Shown: positions 43,685-53,442 of the stretch, one piece after another | How positions within the stretch are numbered: the stretch's first letter is position 1 | How the letters are laid out: every line of letters starts with the position of its first letter | NCBI GenBank assembly: GCA_965212545.1 | Contig: CBDBVB010000038.1 | Location: 124,001-188,000 of the forward strand | Direction: 5' to 3' | Length of the DNA: 64,000 bases | Source: JABDIP01 sp965212545 | Lineage (GTDB): Bacteria; Pseudomonadota; Alphaproteobacteria; DSM-16000; Inquilinaceae | Translations under genes and position numbers: made by a program | Notes under the pieces: model-generated | The model's database searches: none | What the model was told of the DNA's origin: nothing | The model's input: the letters and a program-made list of their open reading frames with translations, nothing else

Positions 43685-44140
43685 ATGATCCGCCCGCGGC
43701 TGAACGAGGCGCTGACCGAGTCCATCAAGGCAAAGGAAAAGCGCGCCGTTTCGACTTTGAGATTGATATTGGCCTGCCTGAAGGACCGCGACATCGCGGC
43801 GCGTGGCAAAGGTGTTACCGACGGCATCAGCGACGATGAGATCATGGCCCTATTGCAGACCATGATCCGTCAGCGCCATGACAGCATCGCCCTCTATGAG
43901 CAGGGCGGCCGCCTCGACCTCGCCGAAGGCGAGCGCGAGGAGGTCGAGATCATACGGCGGTTCCTGCCCGAGCAGATGGATGAGGGCTCGATCGAGCAGG
44001 CCGTCAATTCGGTGATCGCCGACGTCGGCGCCAAGGGCCTGAAGGATATGGGACGGACCATGGCCGAGCTGCGGAGCCGGTATGCCGGCCGCATGGATTT
44101 CGCCAAGGCCAGCGGTATGGTGAAATCTGTGCTCGCCTGA
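43685..44140 (+). CDS. yqeY: GatB/YqeY-domain protein
   Basis: A 151-residue cytosolic protein resembling the C-terminal tRNA-binding domain of GatB. It starts MIRPRLNEALTESIKAKEKR, and has STLRLILACLKDRDIAARGK, MIRQRHDSIALYEQGGRLDL and EIIRRFLPEQMDE, all typical of YqeY. Function is uncertain; a role with transamidosomes has been proposed for the family. It is the first gene of the yqeY-dnaG-rpoD run, 22 bp ahead of dnaG. Confidence 0.93.
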   Translation: MIRPRLNEALTESIKAKEKRAVSTLRLILACLKDRDIAARGKGVTDGISDDEIMALLQTMIRQRHDSIALYEQGGRLDLAEGEREEVEIIRRFLPEQMDEGSIEQAVNSVIADVGAKGLKDMGRTMAELRSRYAGRMDFAKASGMVKSVLA

Positions 44141-44162
44141 CACTTACGGGGACCTCCCTGCA

Positions 44163-45986
44163 ATGCCCCTGCCTCCGGCCTTCCTCGACGATCTGCGCAC
44201 CCGGGTGCCGGTTTCCGAGGTCGTCGGCGGCCGTATCCGGCTGACTCGCGCCGGGCATGAATTCAAGGGGCTGTGTCCGTTCCACAAGGAAAAATCGCCC
44301 AGCTTCACGGTCAACGACCAGAAGGGCTTTTTCCATTGCTTCGGCTGCGGCGCCCATGGCGATGCCATCGGCTTCCTGATGCAGCATGACAATCTGCCGT
44401 TCATGGAGGCGGTGGAGCAACTGGCCGGACGCGCCGGATTGCAGGTGCCCCAGGCGACGCCCGAGGAGCACGAACGCTTCGAGCGCCAGCGCGGCCTGCA
44501 CGATCTGGCCGAGGCCGCCTGCGCCTTCTTCGAAGCCAGGCTGCGAGAGCCGGGCGGCCGGGCGGCGCTGTCCTATCTGAAGGACCGTGGTCTCGACGAC
44601 GAGACACTGGACCGGTTCCGTCTCGGCTATGCGCCGGCCGACAGCCAGGCGTTGCTGAAATCCTTGAAGGATGATGGCTTCGATATCGAGGCGATGATCG
44701 AGCTGGGGCTGGCGCGGCGGCCCGATGACGGCCGCCCGCCCTATGCCTTCTTCCGCAACCGGGTGCTGTTCCCGGTGAGCGACCGGCGCGGCCGGGTGGT
44801 CGCCTTTGGCGGCCGGATCCTGGAAGGCGACGGGCCGAAATACATCAACAGCCCGGACCATCCATTGTTCCACAAGGGCCAGCTTCTATACGGCCTGTCA
44901 CGGGCCCGCATGGCGGCGAACCAGGGCCATACGGTGGTTGTCGCCGAGGGCTATATGGACGTGATCGCCCTGGTCGGCGCCGGCTTCCAGGCGGCGGTGG
45001 CGCCGTTGGGCACGGCGTTGACCGACGCGCAGCTGCAGGAGTTGTGGAAGATCGCCCGTGTCCCGGTGCTGTGTTTCGATGGCGATGAAGCCGGTCGGCG
45101 CGCCGCCTGGCGCGCCGCCGACCGGGCGCTGCCGTTGCTGCAGCCGGACCATTCGGTCCGGATCGCCTATCTGGGCGCCGGCGAGGACCCGGATTCACTG
45201 ATCGCCGCCGGCGGCGCCACGGCCATGCGGTCGGTGCTGCAGAACGCGCTGCCACTGTCCGAAGTGCTGTGGCAGCGGGCGCTGACGGTCCAGCAGACGG
45301 ACACGCCGGAAGGCCGCGCCGGGTTGAAGGCGGCGCTCGACCGCGAGGCCGGCACGATTGCCGATCCGACGGTGCGCGATTTCTACCGCAGCGAGTTCCA
45401 GGCCCGGGTGCGGCAGGCCTTTCCCTGGGCGGGAGGGCGAACAAAGCACTCTGGGGCGCCGCCCGGCACCTCCCGGCGTCCGGCGGAGCGCAGGGTCTCC
45501 GGACCGGCGGCGCGGCGGCCGAACCGCGGCGGGAGCCGGGTTACGACCCTGCTGGCGTTGCTGGTCAACCATCCGGCACTGCTGGACGAGGTGGCGGAGT
45601 GGTTTGTCGGCGTGGATATGCCAGATGCCGGGCTGGAGGCTGTCCGGCGGGACCTGGTCGCCCGGTTGACCGAGGACCCGGGGCTCGAGGCGGAGGCCCT
45701 CTTTGAACAGCTTTGCAGTGCCGGACATCGCGAGACCCTGGACCGGCTATTGACCGGGCATCTCCATACCATCGAACCGAGGGCACGCAGGTCCGCATCC
45801 CTGGAGCAGGCGCGTGCCGCCTGGGCTGAGATCTCCCGCCGCATCGAGCAGGACCGATTGCACCAGGAACTGCACCGTGCCGGGCAGGCGCTTGGCGCCG
45901 AGACGACCGAGGTGAATTCCGACCGTGTCCTGGCGCTCCACGCTGAACTCAGCCAGGCCGAAGACGACGATCTGGACGCGCTCTGA
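44163..45986 (+). CDS. dnaG: DNA primase
   Basis: A 607-residue primase that synthesises RNA primers at the fork. The zinc-binding domain has C38, H41, C59 and C62 (CPFHKEKSPSF / FHCFGCGAHG). The TOPRIM catalytic core is VVVAEGYMDVIALVGAG (acidic E) and VLCFDGDEAGRRAA (DxD-like). FGGRILEGDGPKYINSPD is the conserved RNA-polymerase-domain segment. The C-terminal ~170 residues, after a basic and Pro-rich linker, form the DnaB-interacting region. Start ATG 44163 follows GGGGACCTCCCTGCA. Intact frame, in contrast to the region on its left. Confidence 0.97.
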   Translation: MPLPPAFLDDLRTRVPVSEVVGGRIRLTRAGHEFKGLCPFHKEKSPSFTVNDQKGFFHCFGCGAHGDAIGFLMQHDNLPFMEAVEQLAGRAGLQVPQATPEEHERFERQRGLHDLAEAACAFFEARLREPGGRAALSYLKDRGLDDETLDRFRLGYAPADSQALLKSLKDDGFDIEAMIELGLARRPDDGRPPYAFFRNRVLFPVSDRRGRVVAFGGRILEGDGPKYINSPDHPLFHKGQLLYGLSRARMAANQGHTVVVAEGYMDVIALVGAGFQAAVAPLGTALTDAQLQELWKIARVPVLCFDGDEAGRRAAWRAADRALPLLQPDHSVRIAYLGAGEDPDSLIAAGGATAMRSVLQNALPLSEVLWQRALTVQQTDTPEGRAGLKAALDREAGTIADPTVRDFYRSEFQARVRQAFPWAGGRTKHSGAPPGTSRRPAERRVSGPAARRPNRGGSRVTTLLALLVNHPALLDEVAEWFVGVDMPDAGLEAVRRDLVARLTEDPGLEAEALFEQLCSAGHRETLDRLLTGHLHTIEPRARRSASLEQARAAWAEISRRIEQDRLHQELHRAGQALGAETTEVNSDRVLALHAELSQAEDDDLDAL

Positions 45987-46008
45987 GACGATGCGAGGCC
46001 AGATGTAG

Positions 46009-46158
46009 AAGCGATTCGGCATCGATCCCGACAATGGCGGGTCGCCAAAGGACATCCAGCGGGATTTCTCGGCGACGGTTGAGCGAATTCGCGCCATCGA
46101 AGCGAAAGCGCTGCGCAAGCCCAGCTGTCGCAAGCCGCCGGAGGACGAGGACTCTTAG
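46009..46158 (+). pseudogene. Remnant of a sigma-70 region 4 domain
   Basis: Right after dnaG, a 49-codon frame with no start reads KRFGIDPDNGGSPKDIQRDF, and then SATVERIRAIEAKALRKPSC before TAG 46156-46158. It aligns without gaps to rpoD region 4 (MRFGIGMNTDHTLEEVGQQF, SVTRERIRQIEAKALRKLKH). An in-frame TAG at 46006-46008 separates it from a five-codon ATG stub at 45991. It is too short and lacks a start, so I call it a decayed duplicate of the rpoD 3' end. Confidence 0.65.
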
Positions 46159-46565
46159 GAAAACCGGGTCCGACCGGCCGGACGGCTGGTCCGCCGCCCG
46201 GGCGTCAATACGGGCAGGATGCGATGGCAAACGGGCCGGACGGGTGAGTATTGCCGCATTGACCGCACAGACGGGGCTTGATTCGGCCACGCTTCGTAGC
46301 CACTTTTCCGGAGCCGGTACTGGGCCGGGAGACGCCGGAGTCGGAAGCGGCGCGTATTGTGGCCCTGCAGGCCGAATGGGATGGGAGCGAAGGCGACGAT
46401 CCAGGACGTGTGTGGAAGGGCCCGTGCCTTGGCGGGGGCCGAGATCGACCAAGATACCTGGCAGAATGATTGGAACGGTTCGCGCGGGCGGCGCGGCCCG
46501 GTGCCAATTTTGTCGTTTGAGCGCGACGACGTGAAATTCTCGAGATCGTAAGGGCACGTATCTGA
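46159..46565. other. Gene-free stretch before rpoD
   Basis: 407 bp. Only short frames occur, for example TTG 46278 to 46469, without a ribosome-binding site or a recognisable family. The stretch likely carries the rpoD promoter and leader. GAAATTCTCGAGATCGTAAGG just before the ATG supplies a weak ribosome-binding site. I cannot identify other signals. Confidence 0.4.
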
Positions 46566-48662
<2,097 letters not shown>

Positions 48663-48690
48663 TGGCCCTCGGCCGGCCGGCCAACCGCCG

Positions 48691-49062
48691 ATGATCGACA
48701 TCATCAAGGAACTGGTCCGCGCCAGCACCCGTCTGCGACGACAGACCGGACAGCAGCCGACGCCCGAAGCGCTGGCGCTGGATCTGCGCCTGCCGCTCAA
48801 GGACGTCCGCAAGCATGTCGGCATCGCCAAGGGCCTGATCTCCATGGATGAGGGCGTGGCCGACGATGCTGGAACCGACGGTCTGGTCGACGGGTTGAGC
48901 CCACGCGAGGAGCTGCTGCTGTGCCTGCGCTTCGAGATCGATATGGGTGGCGACCGCGCATTGGAACGGATCGGACAATCGCTGCTCGACACGCGGCAGC
49001 GCATTCGCGAGATCGAAGCCAAGGCATTGCGGAAACAGCGACGGCAAAAGCGCGACGAATAG
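48691..49062 (+). CDS. Free-standing sigma-70 region 3/4 protein
   Basis: A 123-residue protein, 28 bp after rpoD. MIDIIKELVRASTRLRRQTG with QQPTPEALALDLRLPLKDVR matches rpoD region 3 (MIETINKLVRTSRQMLHEIG, REPTPEELAERLMMPLEKVR). LSPREELLLCLRFEIDMGGD with SLLDTRQRIREIEAKALRKQ matches region 4. Region 2 and ~35 residues between regions 3 and 4 are missing, so it cannot recognise a -10 element itself. The frame is intact, but no Shine-Dalgarno is visible before ATG 48691. It may be a decaying duplicate or a regulator that competes for -35 DNA or the polymerase flap. Confidence 0.7.
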   Translation: MIDIIKELVRASTRLRRQTGQQPTPEALALDLRLPLKDVRKHVGIAKGLISMDEGVADDAGTDGLVDGLSPREELLLCLRFEIDMGGDRALERIGQSLLDTRQRIREIEAKALRKQRRQKRDE

Positions 49063-49085
49063 AGCATTGTCCGCTGACGCGGAAT

Positions 49086-49166
49086 CGGCACCGGCCGGTT
49101 CCCCCGCCCGTCCACCCAACGCGAGTATCCTGATGGGTGGACGGGCGGGGGAGCGGGCCGGTGCCG
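49086..49166. terminator. Very long hairpin after the sigma-like gene
   Basis: Two perfect stems, 11 bp (CGGCACCGGCC, 49086-49096 with 49156-49166) and 18 bp (49101-49118 with 49134-49151), are separated by a 4/4 internal loop; the top loop is 15 nt. It lies 23 nt after the stop codon, between the rpoD unit and the tRNA gene. There is no T-run. Probably the transcript end of the rpoD operon, or a processing site before the tRNA. Confidence 0.7.
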
Positions 49167-49301
49167 TATGAAAGGAAAATGCGCTGGCGTTGCCGCGTCC
49201 TGTTCGCGCGTCGCTGTGCAGGGCGGGGCCGCCGCCAGCCGTATTCGCGGCGCGGCAATTTCTCTTGTGCCGGCGGTGACATTGGGCAATAGAGACGTCG
49301 C

Positions 49302-49377
49302 GGGCCCGTAGTTCAGTGGTCAGAACGCGCCGCTCATAACGGTGTTGTCGCAGGTTCGAATCCTGCCGGGCCCACCA
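49302..49377 (+). tRNA. tRNA with CAT anticodon, Ile2-like (lysidine type)
   Basis: A 76-nt cloverleaf. The acceptor GGGCCCG pairs perfectly with CGGGCCC, and CCA is encoded (49375-49377). The D arm is GTTC-AGTGGTCA-GAAC. The anticodon arm is CGCCG-CTCATAA-CGGTG with one G-T pair, anticodon CAT. The T arm is GCAGG-TTCGAAT-CCTGC. With its G1-C72 pair it is not an initiator tRNA (which lacks a 1-72 pair). The GGGCCC acceptor and overall layout resemble tRNA-Ile2, whose C34 is converted to lysidine to read AUA. Elongator Met is the alternative. Confidence 0.92.
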
Positions 49378-49694
49378 TTCCGCGACTGCCGGGCGAGATG
49401 CCGATTGCTCCCCTGGTCGCCGATTTCATCGTTTCCTCACCATTCCCGGACCATGCTGTGCGATGGAACCATCGCTACACGAACGCCTGCCGTGACCGGC
49501 GTTCAAAGTTAATGGCGAGTTACGTCACGATCTCGGGCAGTAATAACAGAATAACAATACTGTTTGCTGGAAGTTAACCCTAATTCCTAACAAAAAATTA
49601 ATGTGTTAGGAGCAAAATATAAACGATCTGTATAGAAATTTATGTGTTTACTTATCAATGTCACGATAAGGCACATTATCGGGGTATCGGATTA
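49378..49694. other. AT-rich leader of the TadE/TadG cluster
   Basis: 317 bp. From about 49505 onward it is strikingly AT-rich for this genome (for example AACAAAAAATTAATGTGTTA at ~49589 and TAGAAATTTATGTGTTTACT at ~49634). No gene is visible. A short open frame from 49644 runs into the TadE-like gene but does not look like its N-terminus. It probably contains the cluster promoter; I cannot place its boxes. Confidence 0.5.
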
Positions 49695-50297
49695 ATGGCG
49701 ATTACAGCTCTAAGGCGTGTATTCTGTTTCCGGCGACGGAAGCCGTCGGCTGACGGCTTCGTTCGTGACGACGAAGGCGGTACCGCCCTGGAATTTGCGC
49801 TTGCCGCCCCGCTGTTCTTTTCGACCCTTCTCGCGATCTTCGAGGTTTCGATGATGTTCGGCAGCAGCGTGCTGCTGGAATCGGCAACCAACAAGGCGGC
49901 ACGGGCCGTGCGGACCGGCCAGATCTATACTGACACCTTGCCTGGCCTGAGCGAGACGGCGCAAAAGAACCTGTTCGAGCAGGCGATGTGTAGCGAGATC
50001 ATTCTCATCGACTGCGATGACCTGTCCTACAACGTTGAGGTCTACACCGACTTCGCGTCCGCCGATACCGCGGTCTTTTGCGACGAAAATGGCGACATCG
50101 ATTCGCCGAGCTTTGCGATCGGCCTGCCGGCCCAGATCGTGGTCGTGACGATTCTTTATCCCTATCGCCCGATCATTCCCAACCCGCTGGCCTATGCCGG
50201 CCGCGATTGGAAAAGCCACGCGGAAGGCGGCTGCAACGGGCTGTCGATGCGATCCGTGATGGTATTCCGCAACGAGCCCTTCCCGCTCACTTTGTGA
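49695..50297 (+). CDS. TadE-like pilus assembly protein
   Basis: A 200-residue protein. A basic N-terminus (MAITALRRVFCFRRRK) precedes DDEGGTALEFALAAPLFFST and LLAIFEVSMMFG, the TadE/pseudopilin-type hydrophobic segment with a conserved Glu. The remainder is a Cys-containing exported domain (CSEIILIDCDDLSYNVEVYT). Tad minor pilins of this kind are assembled with Flp-type pili. No tad ATPase, secretin or prepilin peptidase gene lies in this window. ATG 49695 is preferred; the frame is open from 49644. The stop overlaps the next start (TGATG). Confidence 0.82.
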   Translation: MAITALRRVFCFRRRKPSADGFVRDDEGGTALEFALAAPLFFSTLLAIFEVSMMFGSSVLLESATNKAARAVRTGQIYTDTLPGLSETAQKNLFEQAMCSEIILIDCDDLSYNVEVYTDFASADTAVFCDENGDIDSPSFAIGLPAQIVVVTILYPYRPIIPNPLAYAGRDWKSHAEGGCNGLSMRSVMVFRNEPFPLTL

Positions 50298-50968
50298 TGC
50301 TCATGACCATGCCCCAAACCCTACGCTACAAGGCGCTGCGGTTCATTGGCTGCCGCGCCCAACGATTCGCCAAGGATGCCGAGGGCGTCTCGCTTGTCGA
50401 GTTCGCCTTCATGTTTCCGATCCTGGTGATCATCCTGATGATGACCATCACCCTGTCGCACATGATGATGATCGACCGGAAGGTCAGCATTGCGGCGCAG
50501 TCGGCCGCCGACCTGATCGCCCAGCGGCAGGAGGTCGACAACGACGCGATTGAGGAGATCAAGATTGCGGCGGAGCTGATGATGCAGCCCTTCGCCACCG
50601 ATTTCGACATCAGCGTCGCCCATGTGCCATTCGCATTGCCGGGCGGCGAGCCGGACATGGATGCGGCCGAGGCCTGGCGCGCCGTCATCATGGGCGCCGA
50701 CCAGATCACCGATGCGGATGCCGAGGCGGCTGCAAACGGAGGCAGCATCTCCGCGCCCTCGGGCGCGGTGACGGGCGCGCTGGGCACGCCCGGGGACGCC
50801 TTGATCATGCTGGTCATGAACTACCGGTATCAATCGCTCTGGGTCAGCGACTTCACGCTCATGGGACTCAATTTCCCGGGGACCATGACCTTCACCAAGG
50901 TCACCTTTGCCCGGCCCAGGCTGATCCGGCAGATCGCGTCGACAGCAGATTTGATCAACATACCGTAA
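50297..50968 (+). CDS. TadE/TadG-family pilus protein
   Basis: A 223-residue protein with KDAEGVSLVEFAFMFPILVI and ILMMTITLSHMMM, the TadE-type segment again with Glu five or six residues into the helix. KVSIAAQSAADLIAQRQEVD follows, a stretch typical of TadG/TadE-like proteins. It starts at ATG 50297 inside the TGATG overlap with the preceding gene; alternative in-frame ATGs at 50303 and 50309 exist. The exported part has no recognised domain. Presumed partner of the neighbouring TadE- and TadG-like proteins. Confidence 0.8.
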   Translation: MLMTMPQTLRYKALRFIGCRAQRFAKDAEGVSLVEFAFMFPILVIILMMTITLSHMMMIDRKVSIAAQSAADLIAQRQEVDNDAIEEIKIAAELMMQPFATDFDISVAHVPFALPGGEPDMDAAEAWRAVIMGADQITDADAEAAANGGSISAPSGAVTGALGTPGDALIMLVMNYRYQSLWVSDFTLMGLNFPGTMTFTKVTFARPRLIRQIASTADLINIP

Positions 50969-51008
50969 CGAATTGGGGAGCCCGATCCGCCGGGGCGGAA
51001 CGGGCACA

Positions 51009-52847
51009 ATGAAAAAGGTGCATGGCATGGAACGGATACTAGAAACTTTCAGGCGGACGGCACGCTCGCTGCGCCGTTTCCGACGCGCCGAGGAGGGCAG
51101 CTATCTGGTCTATGTCGGCATCGCGGCCATTCCGATGGTGGCGGCCGCCGGCATGGGGGTCGACATCGCCCGCGGTTACCTGGCCGAGGCACGGCTGCAA
51201 TCCGCGATCGACGCCGCGGCCATCGCCATGGGCTCGGCCGACGGGACCGACGAGGAGATCTTGACGCTCGGCCGGACGTATTTCTATGCTAATTTCCCGT
51301 CCGGATCCTGGGCCGAACCGAACGATCTGCAGATCACCGTCACCCGCGTCGACGAGAACGATCCGACCAGCCGGCCGGAGAGTTTTGCGATCAGCGCGAC
51401 GGCCCGGGTCGACACCCTGTTCTTCCGCGCCCTGCCGGGGGCGACCTCGGCGGAGGCGGGGGCGCATTACGACTATGTCGACGTCGCCGCCAGCTCGACG
51501 GCTCTGACCGAGGTCAGGGGCCTGGAGGTGGTCATGGTGCTGGACGTCACCGGCTCCATGTACAGCAACTATTCCAGCGGCGAGCGGCGCATCGAGGCGA
51601 TGCGCGACGCGGCCCTGAAGATGGTTGAAATCCTGTTCGGCGAGTACGAGGAGCCGGAGCTGCTGCGGGTCGGTATCGTGCCGTACAACACGGCCGTGAA
51701 CATCGGCACCGACATGCACGGGTTCGTGGTGGATACCGGGCTCGATGTCAATGGCCTGCCGACCACCCCGGACCCGTTCGGCTCGTCCGACTGGTTCGGC
51801 TGCGTGCAGGCGCGGCGGAACGGCAACGACCTGACGGATGTCTACACCCCCGGGGCGACAGACGGCACCGGCGAATGGCCGGCCTATCTCTGGCCGCTCG
51901 AGCCGGACCGCCGCAGCTCGGGCAGCACCTACAATTACTGCGAGACCCGGGCCGGCAATTCCACCGGCGACTACTACCGCCGCGAGGAGCCGTTCGAAGA
52001 TTACGAGGAGGACGATCCGGACAGCTGGGAGATCTATGCCGGCGACCCGTCCGTGCTGGTGCCGTCGCCTGAGACCCGGCGGTACTACGACCGCGACACC
52101 GACGGCCCCAATAAGGGCTGCCCCGGGCCGCTGCTGCCATTGTCGAACAGTCGGGAGGAGGTCTGGAACTACCTCCAGGGCATCACCGTGGTCGACGGCA
52201 ACGGGACCATCACCGCCACCGGCCTGCAATGGGGCTGGCGGGTCATCTCCCCGGGCGCGCCATTCTCCGAGAGCCAACAGGGGGTTCCTATTGCCGATTA
52301 CGACGATATCGACTGGGAAAAGGCGATCATCGTCCTGACCGACGGCGACCAGACCATGGTGTCCCAGAACGGCAATTGCGACAACGCGCGCAAGGTCACC
52401 AATATTCCGGCGCTGCAGCCGCCGACCAGTAGCGACTGGAGATTCAATCCGGCCGACCGCAACATGGACGGCCTCGAACTTGGTGTAGGCCCCTCCCAGC
52501 AGAACGAGGGTCCGGATTACCGCTGGTCGGCCTACGGCTATGTGCATCCGAACGACTCGGCGCCGCTGGGGACCGGCAACATCAAGACGATCCTGGAAGG
52601 CCGGCTGGGTCAATCCTGCGACGCGATCAAGGCCGTCGAGGATCCGATCAACGGCGGGCCGGCGATCAAGATCTTCGCCATCACCTTCGGCGACGACATC
52701 TCCGATGGCGACACGGTCTCGACGATGATGCGCAACTGCACCACGGATACGCTGAACAACTACTTCCACGCCCCGGACACGGCGACGCTGGAAGCGGCGT
52801 TCGAGGAGATCGCCCGTCAGCTCACCTCCCTGCGCCTGACGGACTAG
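51009..52847 (+). CDS. TadG-like protein with VWA domain (copy 1)
   Basis: A 612-residue protein starting MKKVHGMERILETFRRTARS (ATG 51009; another ATG at 51027). The Tad-type helix is EEGSYLVYVGIAAIPMVAAA with GVDIARGYLAEARLQSAIDA. The VWA domain starts at VVMVLDVTGSMYSNYSSGER (D-x-T-x-S MIDAS variant), continues with AIIVLTDGDQ, and ends IKIFAITFGDDISDGD. Between these lies an unusual insert rich in Tyr, Asp and Cys (NYCETRAGNSTGDYYRREEP). The protein is presumably anchored by the N-terminal helix with the VWA domain outside. About 85-90% identical by eye to copy 2 at 53443. Confidence 0.85.
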   Translation: MKKVHGMERILETFRRTARSLRRFRRAEEGSYLVYVGIAAIPMVAAAGMGVDIARGYLAEARLQSAIDAAAIAMGSADGTDEEILTLGRTYFYANFPSGSWAEPNDLQITVTRVDENDPTSRPESFAISATARVDTLFFRALPGATSAEAGAHYDYVDVAASSTALTEVRGLEVVMVLDVTGSMYSNYSSGERRIEAMRDAALKMVEILFGEYEEPELLRVGIVPYNTAVNIGTDMHGFVVDTGLDVNGLPTTPDPFGSSDWFGCVQARRNGNDLTDVYTPGATDGTGEWPAYLWPLEPDRRSSGSTYNYCETRAGNSTGDYYRREEPFEDYEEDDPDSWEIYAGDPSVLVPSPETRRYYDRDTDGPNKGCPGPLLPLSNSREEVWNYLQGITVVDGNGTITATGLQWGWRVISPGAPFSESQQGVPIADYDDIDWEKAIIVLTDGDQTMVSQNGNCDNARKVTNIPALQPPTSSDWRFNPADRNMDGLELGVGPSQQNEGPDYRWSAYGYVHPNDSAPLGTGNIKTILEGRLGQSCDAIKAVEDPINGGPAIKIFAITFGDDISDGDTVSTMMRNCTTDTLNNYFHAPDTATLEAAFEEIARQLTSLRLTD

Positions 52848-52862
52848 TCGAGCAGGATCGGT

Positions 52863-52885
52863 CGGGCCGGTGTCATGCCGGCCCG
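52863..52885 (+). terminator. Hairpin after VWA copy 1
   Basis: CGGGCCGG (52863-52870) pairs with CCGGCCCG (52878-52885) over a 7-nt loop. The same sequence, in a longer form, follows copy 2 at 55339-55367, so it was duplicated with the gene. No T-run, so intrinsic strength is uncertain. Confidence 0.6.
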
Positions 52886-52930
52886 GCCGCCCTTGCCCTC
52901 TTACACATCCAAACGGCATGGACCTGCGCC

Positions 52931-52951
52931 CGCCCCGGCCTTGCCGGGGCG
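52931..52951 (+). terminator. Second GC hairpin after VWA copy 1
   Basis: CGCCCCGGC (52931-52939) and GCCGGGGCG (52943-52951) form a 9-bp perfect stem with a 3-nt loop, followed by CGGTGCTTTGT. Likely a transcript end for the TadE/TadG cluster. Confidence 0.6.
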
Positions 52952-52974
52952 CGGTGCTTTGTCCTGACTGCTCG

Positions 52975-53226
52975 TCAGGCCTTGGCGGACGACGCGGGCG
53001 ACGGTCGTAACCCGTACAACGGGTGCCATGCCGATCGATGTGCGGTTTCGCGACCGGTGTCGGCCGCCTGGACAAACAGCAGTCCGGCAATCTGGATCAT
53101 CGCCTTGGGTGACCCGGCCCCGATCAAGATCGCAGATTGCGGGTCTCGGCGGATCGCCTCACGAAAGCTGGCGAACACGGGCAGCCGGCGGGGTCCTGAG
53201 ACAGCAACGCTGTTTTCGATAAACAC
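52975..53226 (-). CDS. Short hypothetical frame between the two VWA genes
   Basis: An 83-residue frame from GTG 53224-53226 to TGA at 52975. It reads MFIENSVAVSGPRRLPVFAS, FREAIRRDPQSAILIGAGSP and KAMIQIAGLLFVQAAD. The composition is protein-like with one mildly hydrophobic helix, but I recognise no family and see no clear ribosome-binding site. It could be a remnant left by the duplication. Low confidence. Confidence 0.25.
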   Translation of the reverse strand: MFIENSVAVSGPRRLPVFASFREAIRRDPQSAILIGAGSPKAMIQIAGLLFVQAADTGRETAHRSAWHPLYGLRPSPASSAKA

Positions 53227-53442
53227 CAGAATAAATGATACTTGAAAAGTAATCTAATAATTCGTTGAAAGTCTCTGTGAACTGCGAGACTTAATTCACC
53301 GGCTGATAATATCTTTGCAATAATAATATGCCGAGAGTTTTGTATTAGGACATTAACTATAGTAAAAAAGTGCGATTTTCGAACATCAATGTTCTACCAA
53401 AGGTAGGAAATTGACGGTTCGCCTTTGTAGGAGTACGGCACG
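53227..53442 (+). promoter_or_regulatory. AT-rich promoter region of VWA copy 2 with operator-like palindromes
   Basis: 216 bp, far more AT-rich than the surroundings. It contains GAACATCAATGTTC (53381-53394, 6-2-6 inverted repeat) immediately followed by CTACC-AAA-GGTAG (53394-53406). A small AGTCTC/GAGACT repeat lies at 53270-53291. The palindromes end 36 bp before the ATG, well placed for a repressor site. TAGGAG lies 8 nt before ATG 53443 and is a good ribosome-binding site. Confidence 0.5.

Noticed and set aside
46278..46469. Possible small gene between dnaG and rpoD
   Set aside because: Starts at TTG without a ribosome-binding site and matches no family I know.
51039..53090. 683-codon open frame on the minus strand
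   Set aside because: Antisense to VWA copy 1; the equivalent frame opposite copy 2 is similar only because the genes are duplicates.
53381..53394. GAACATCAATGTTC as a LexA (SOS) box
   Set aside because: Half-site spacing (N6 between GAAC and GTTC) fits neither the usual alphaproteobacterial GTTC-N7-GTTC site nor the GAAC-N4-GTTC type.
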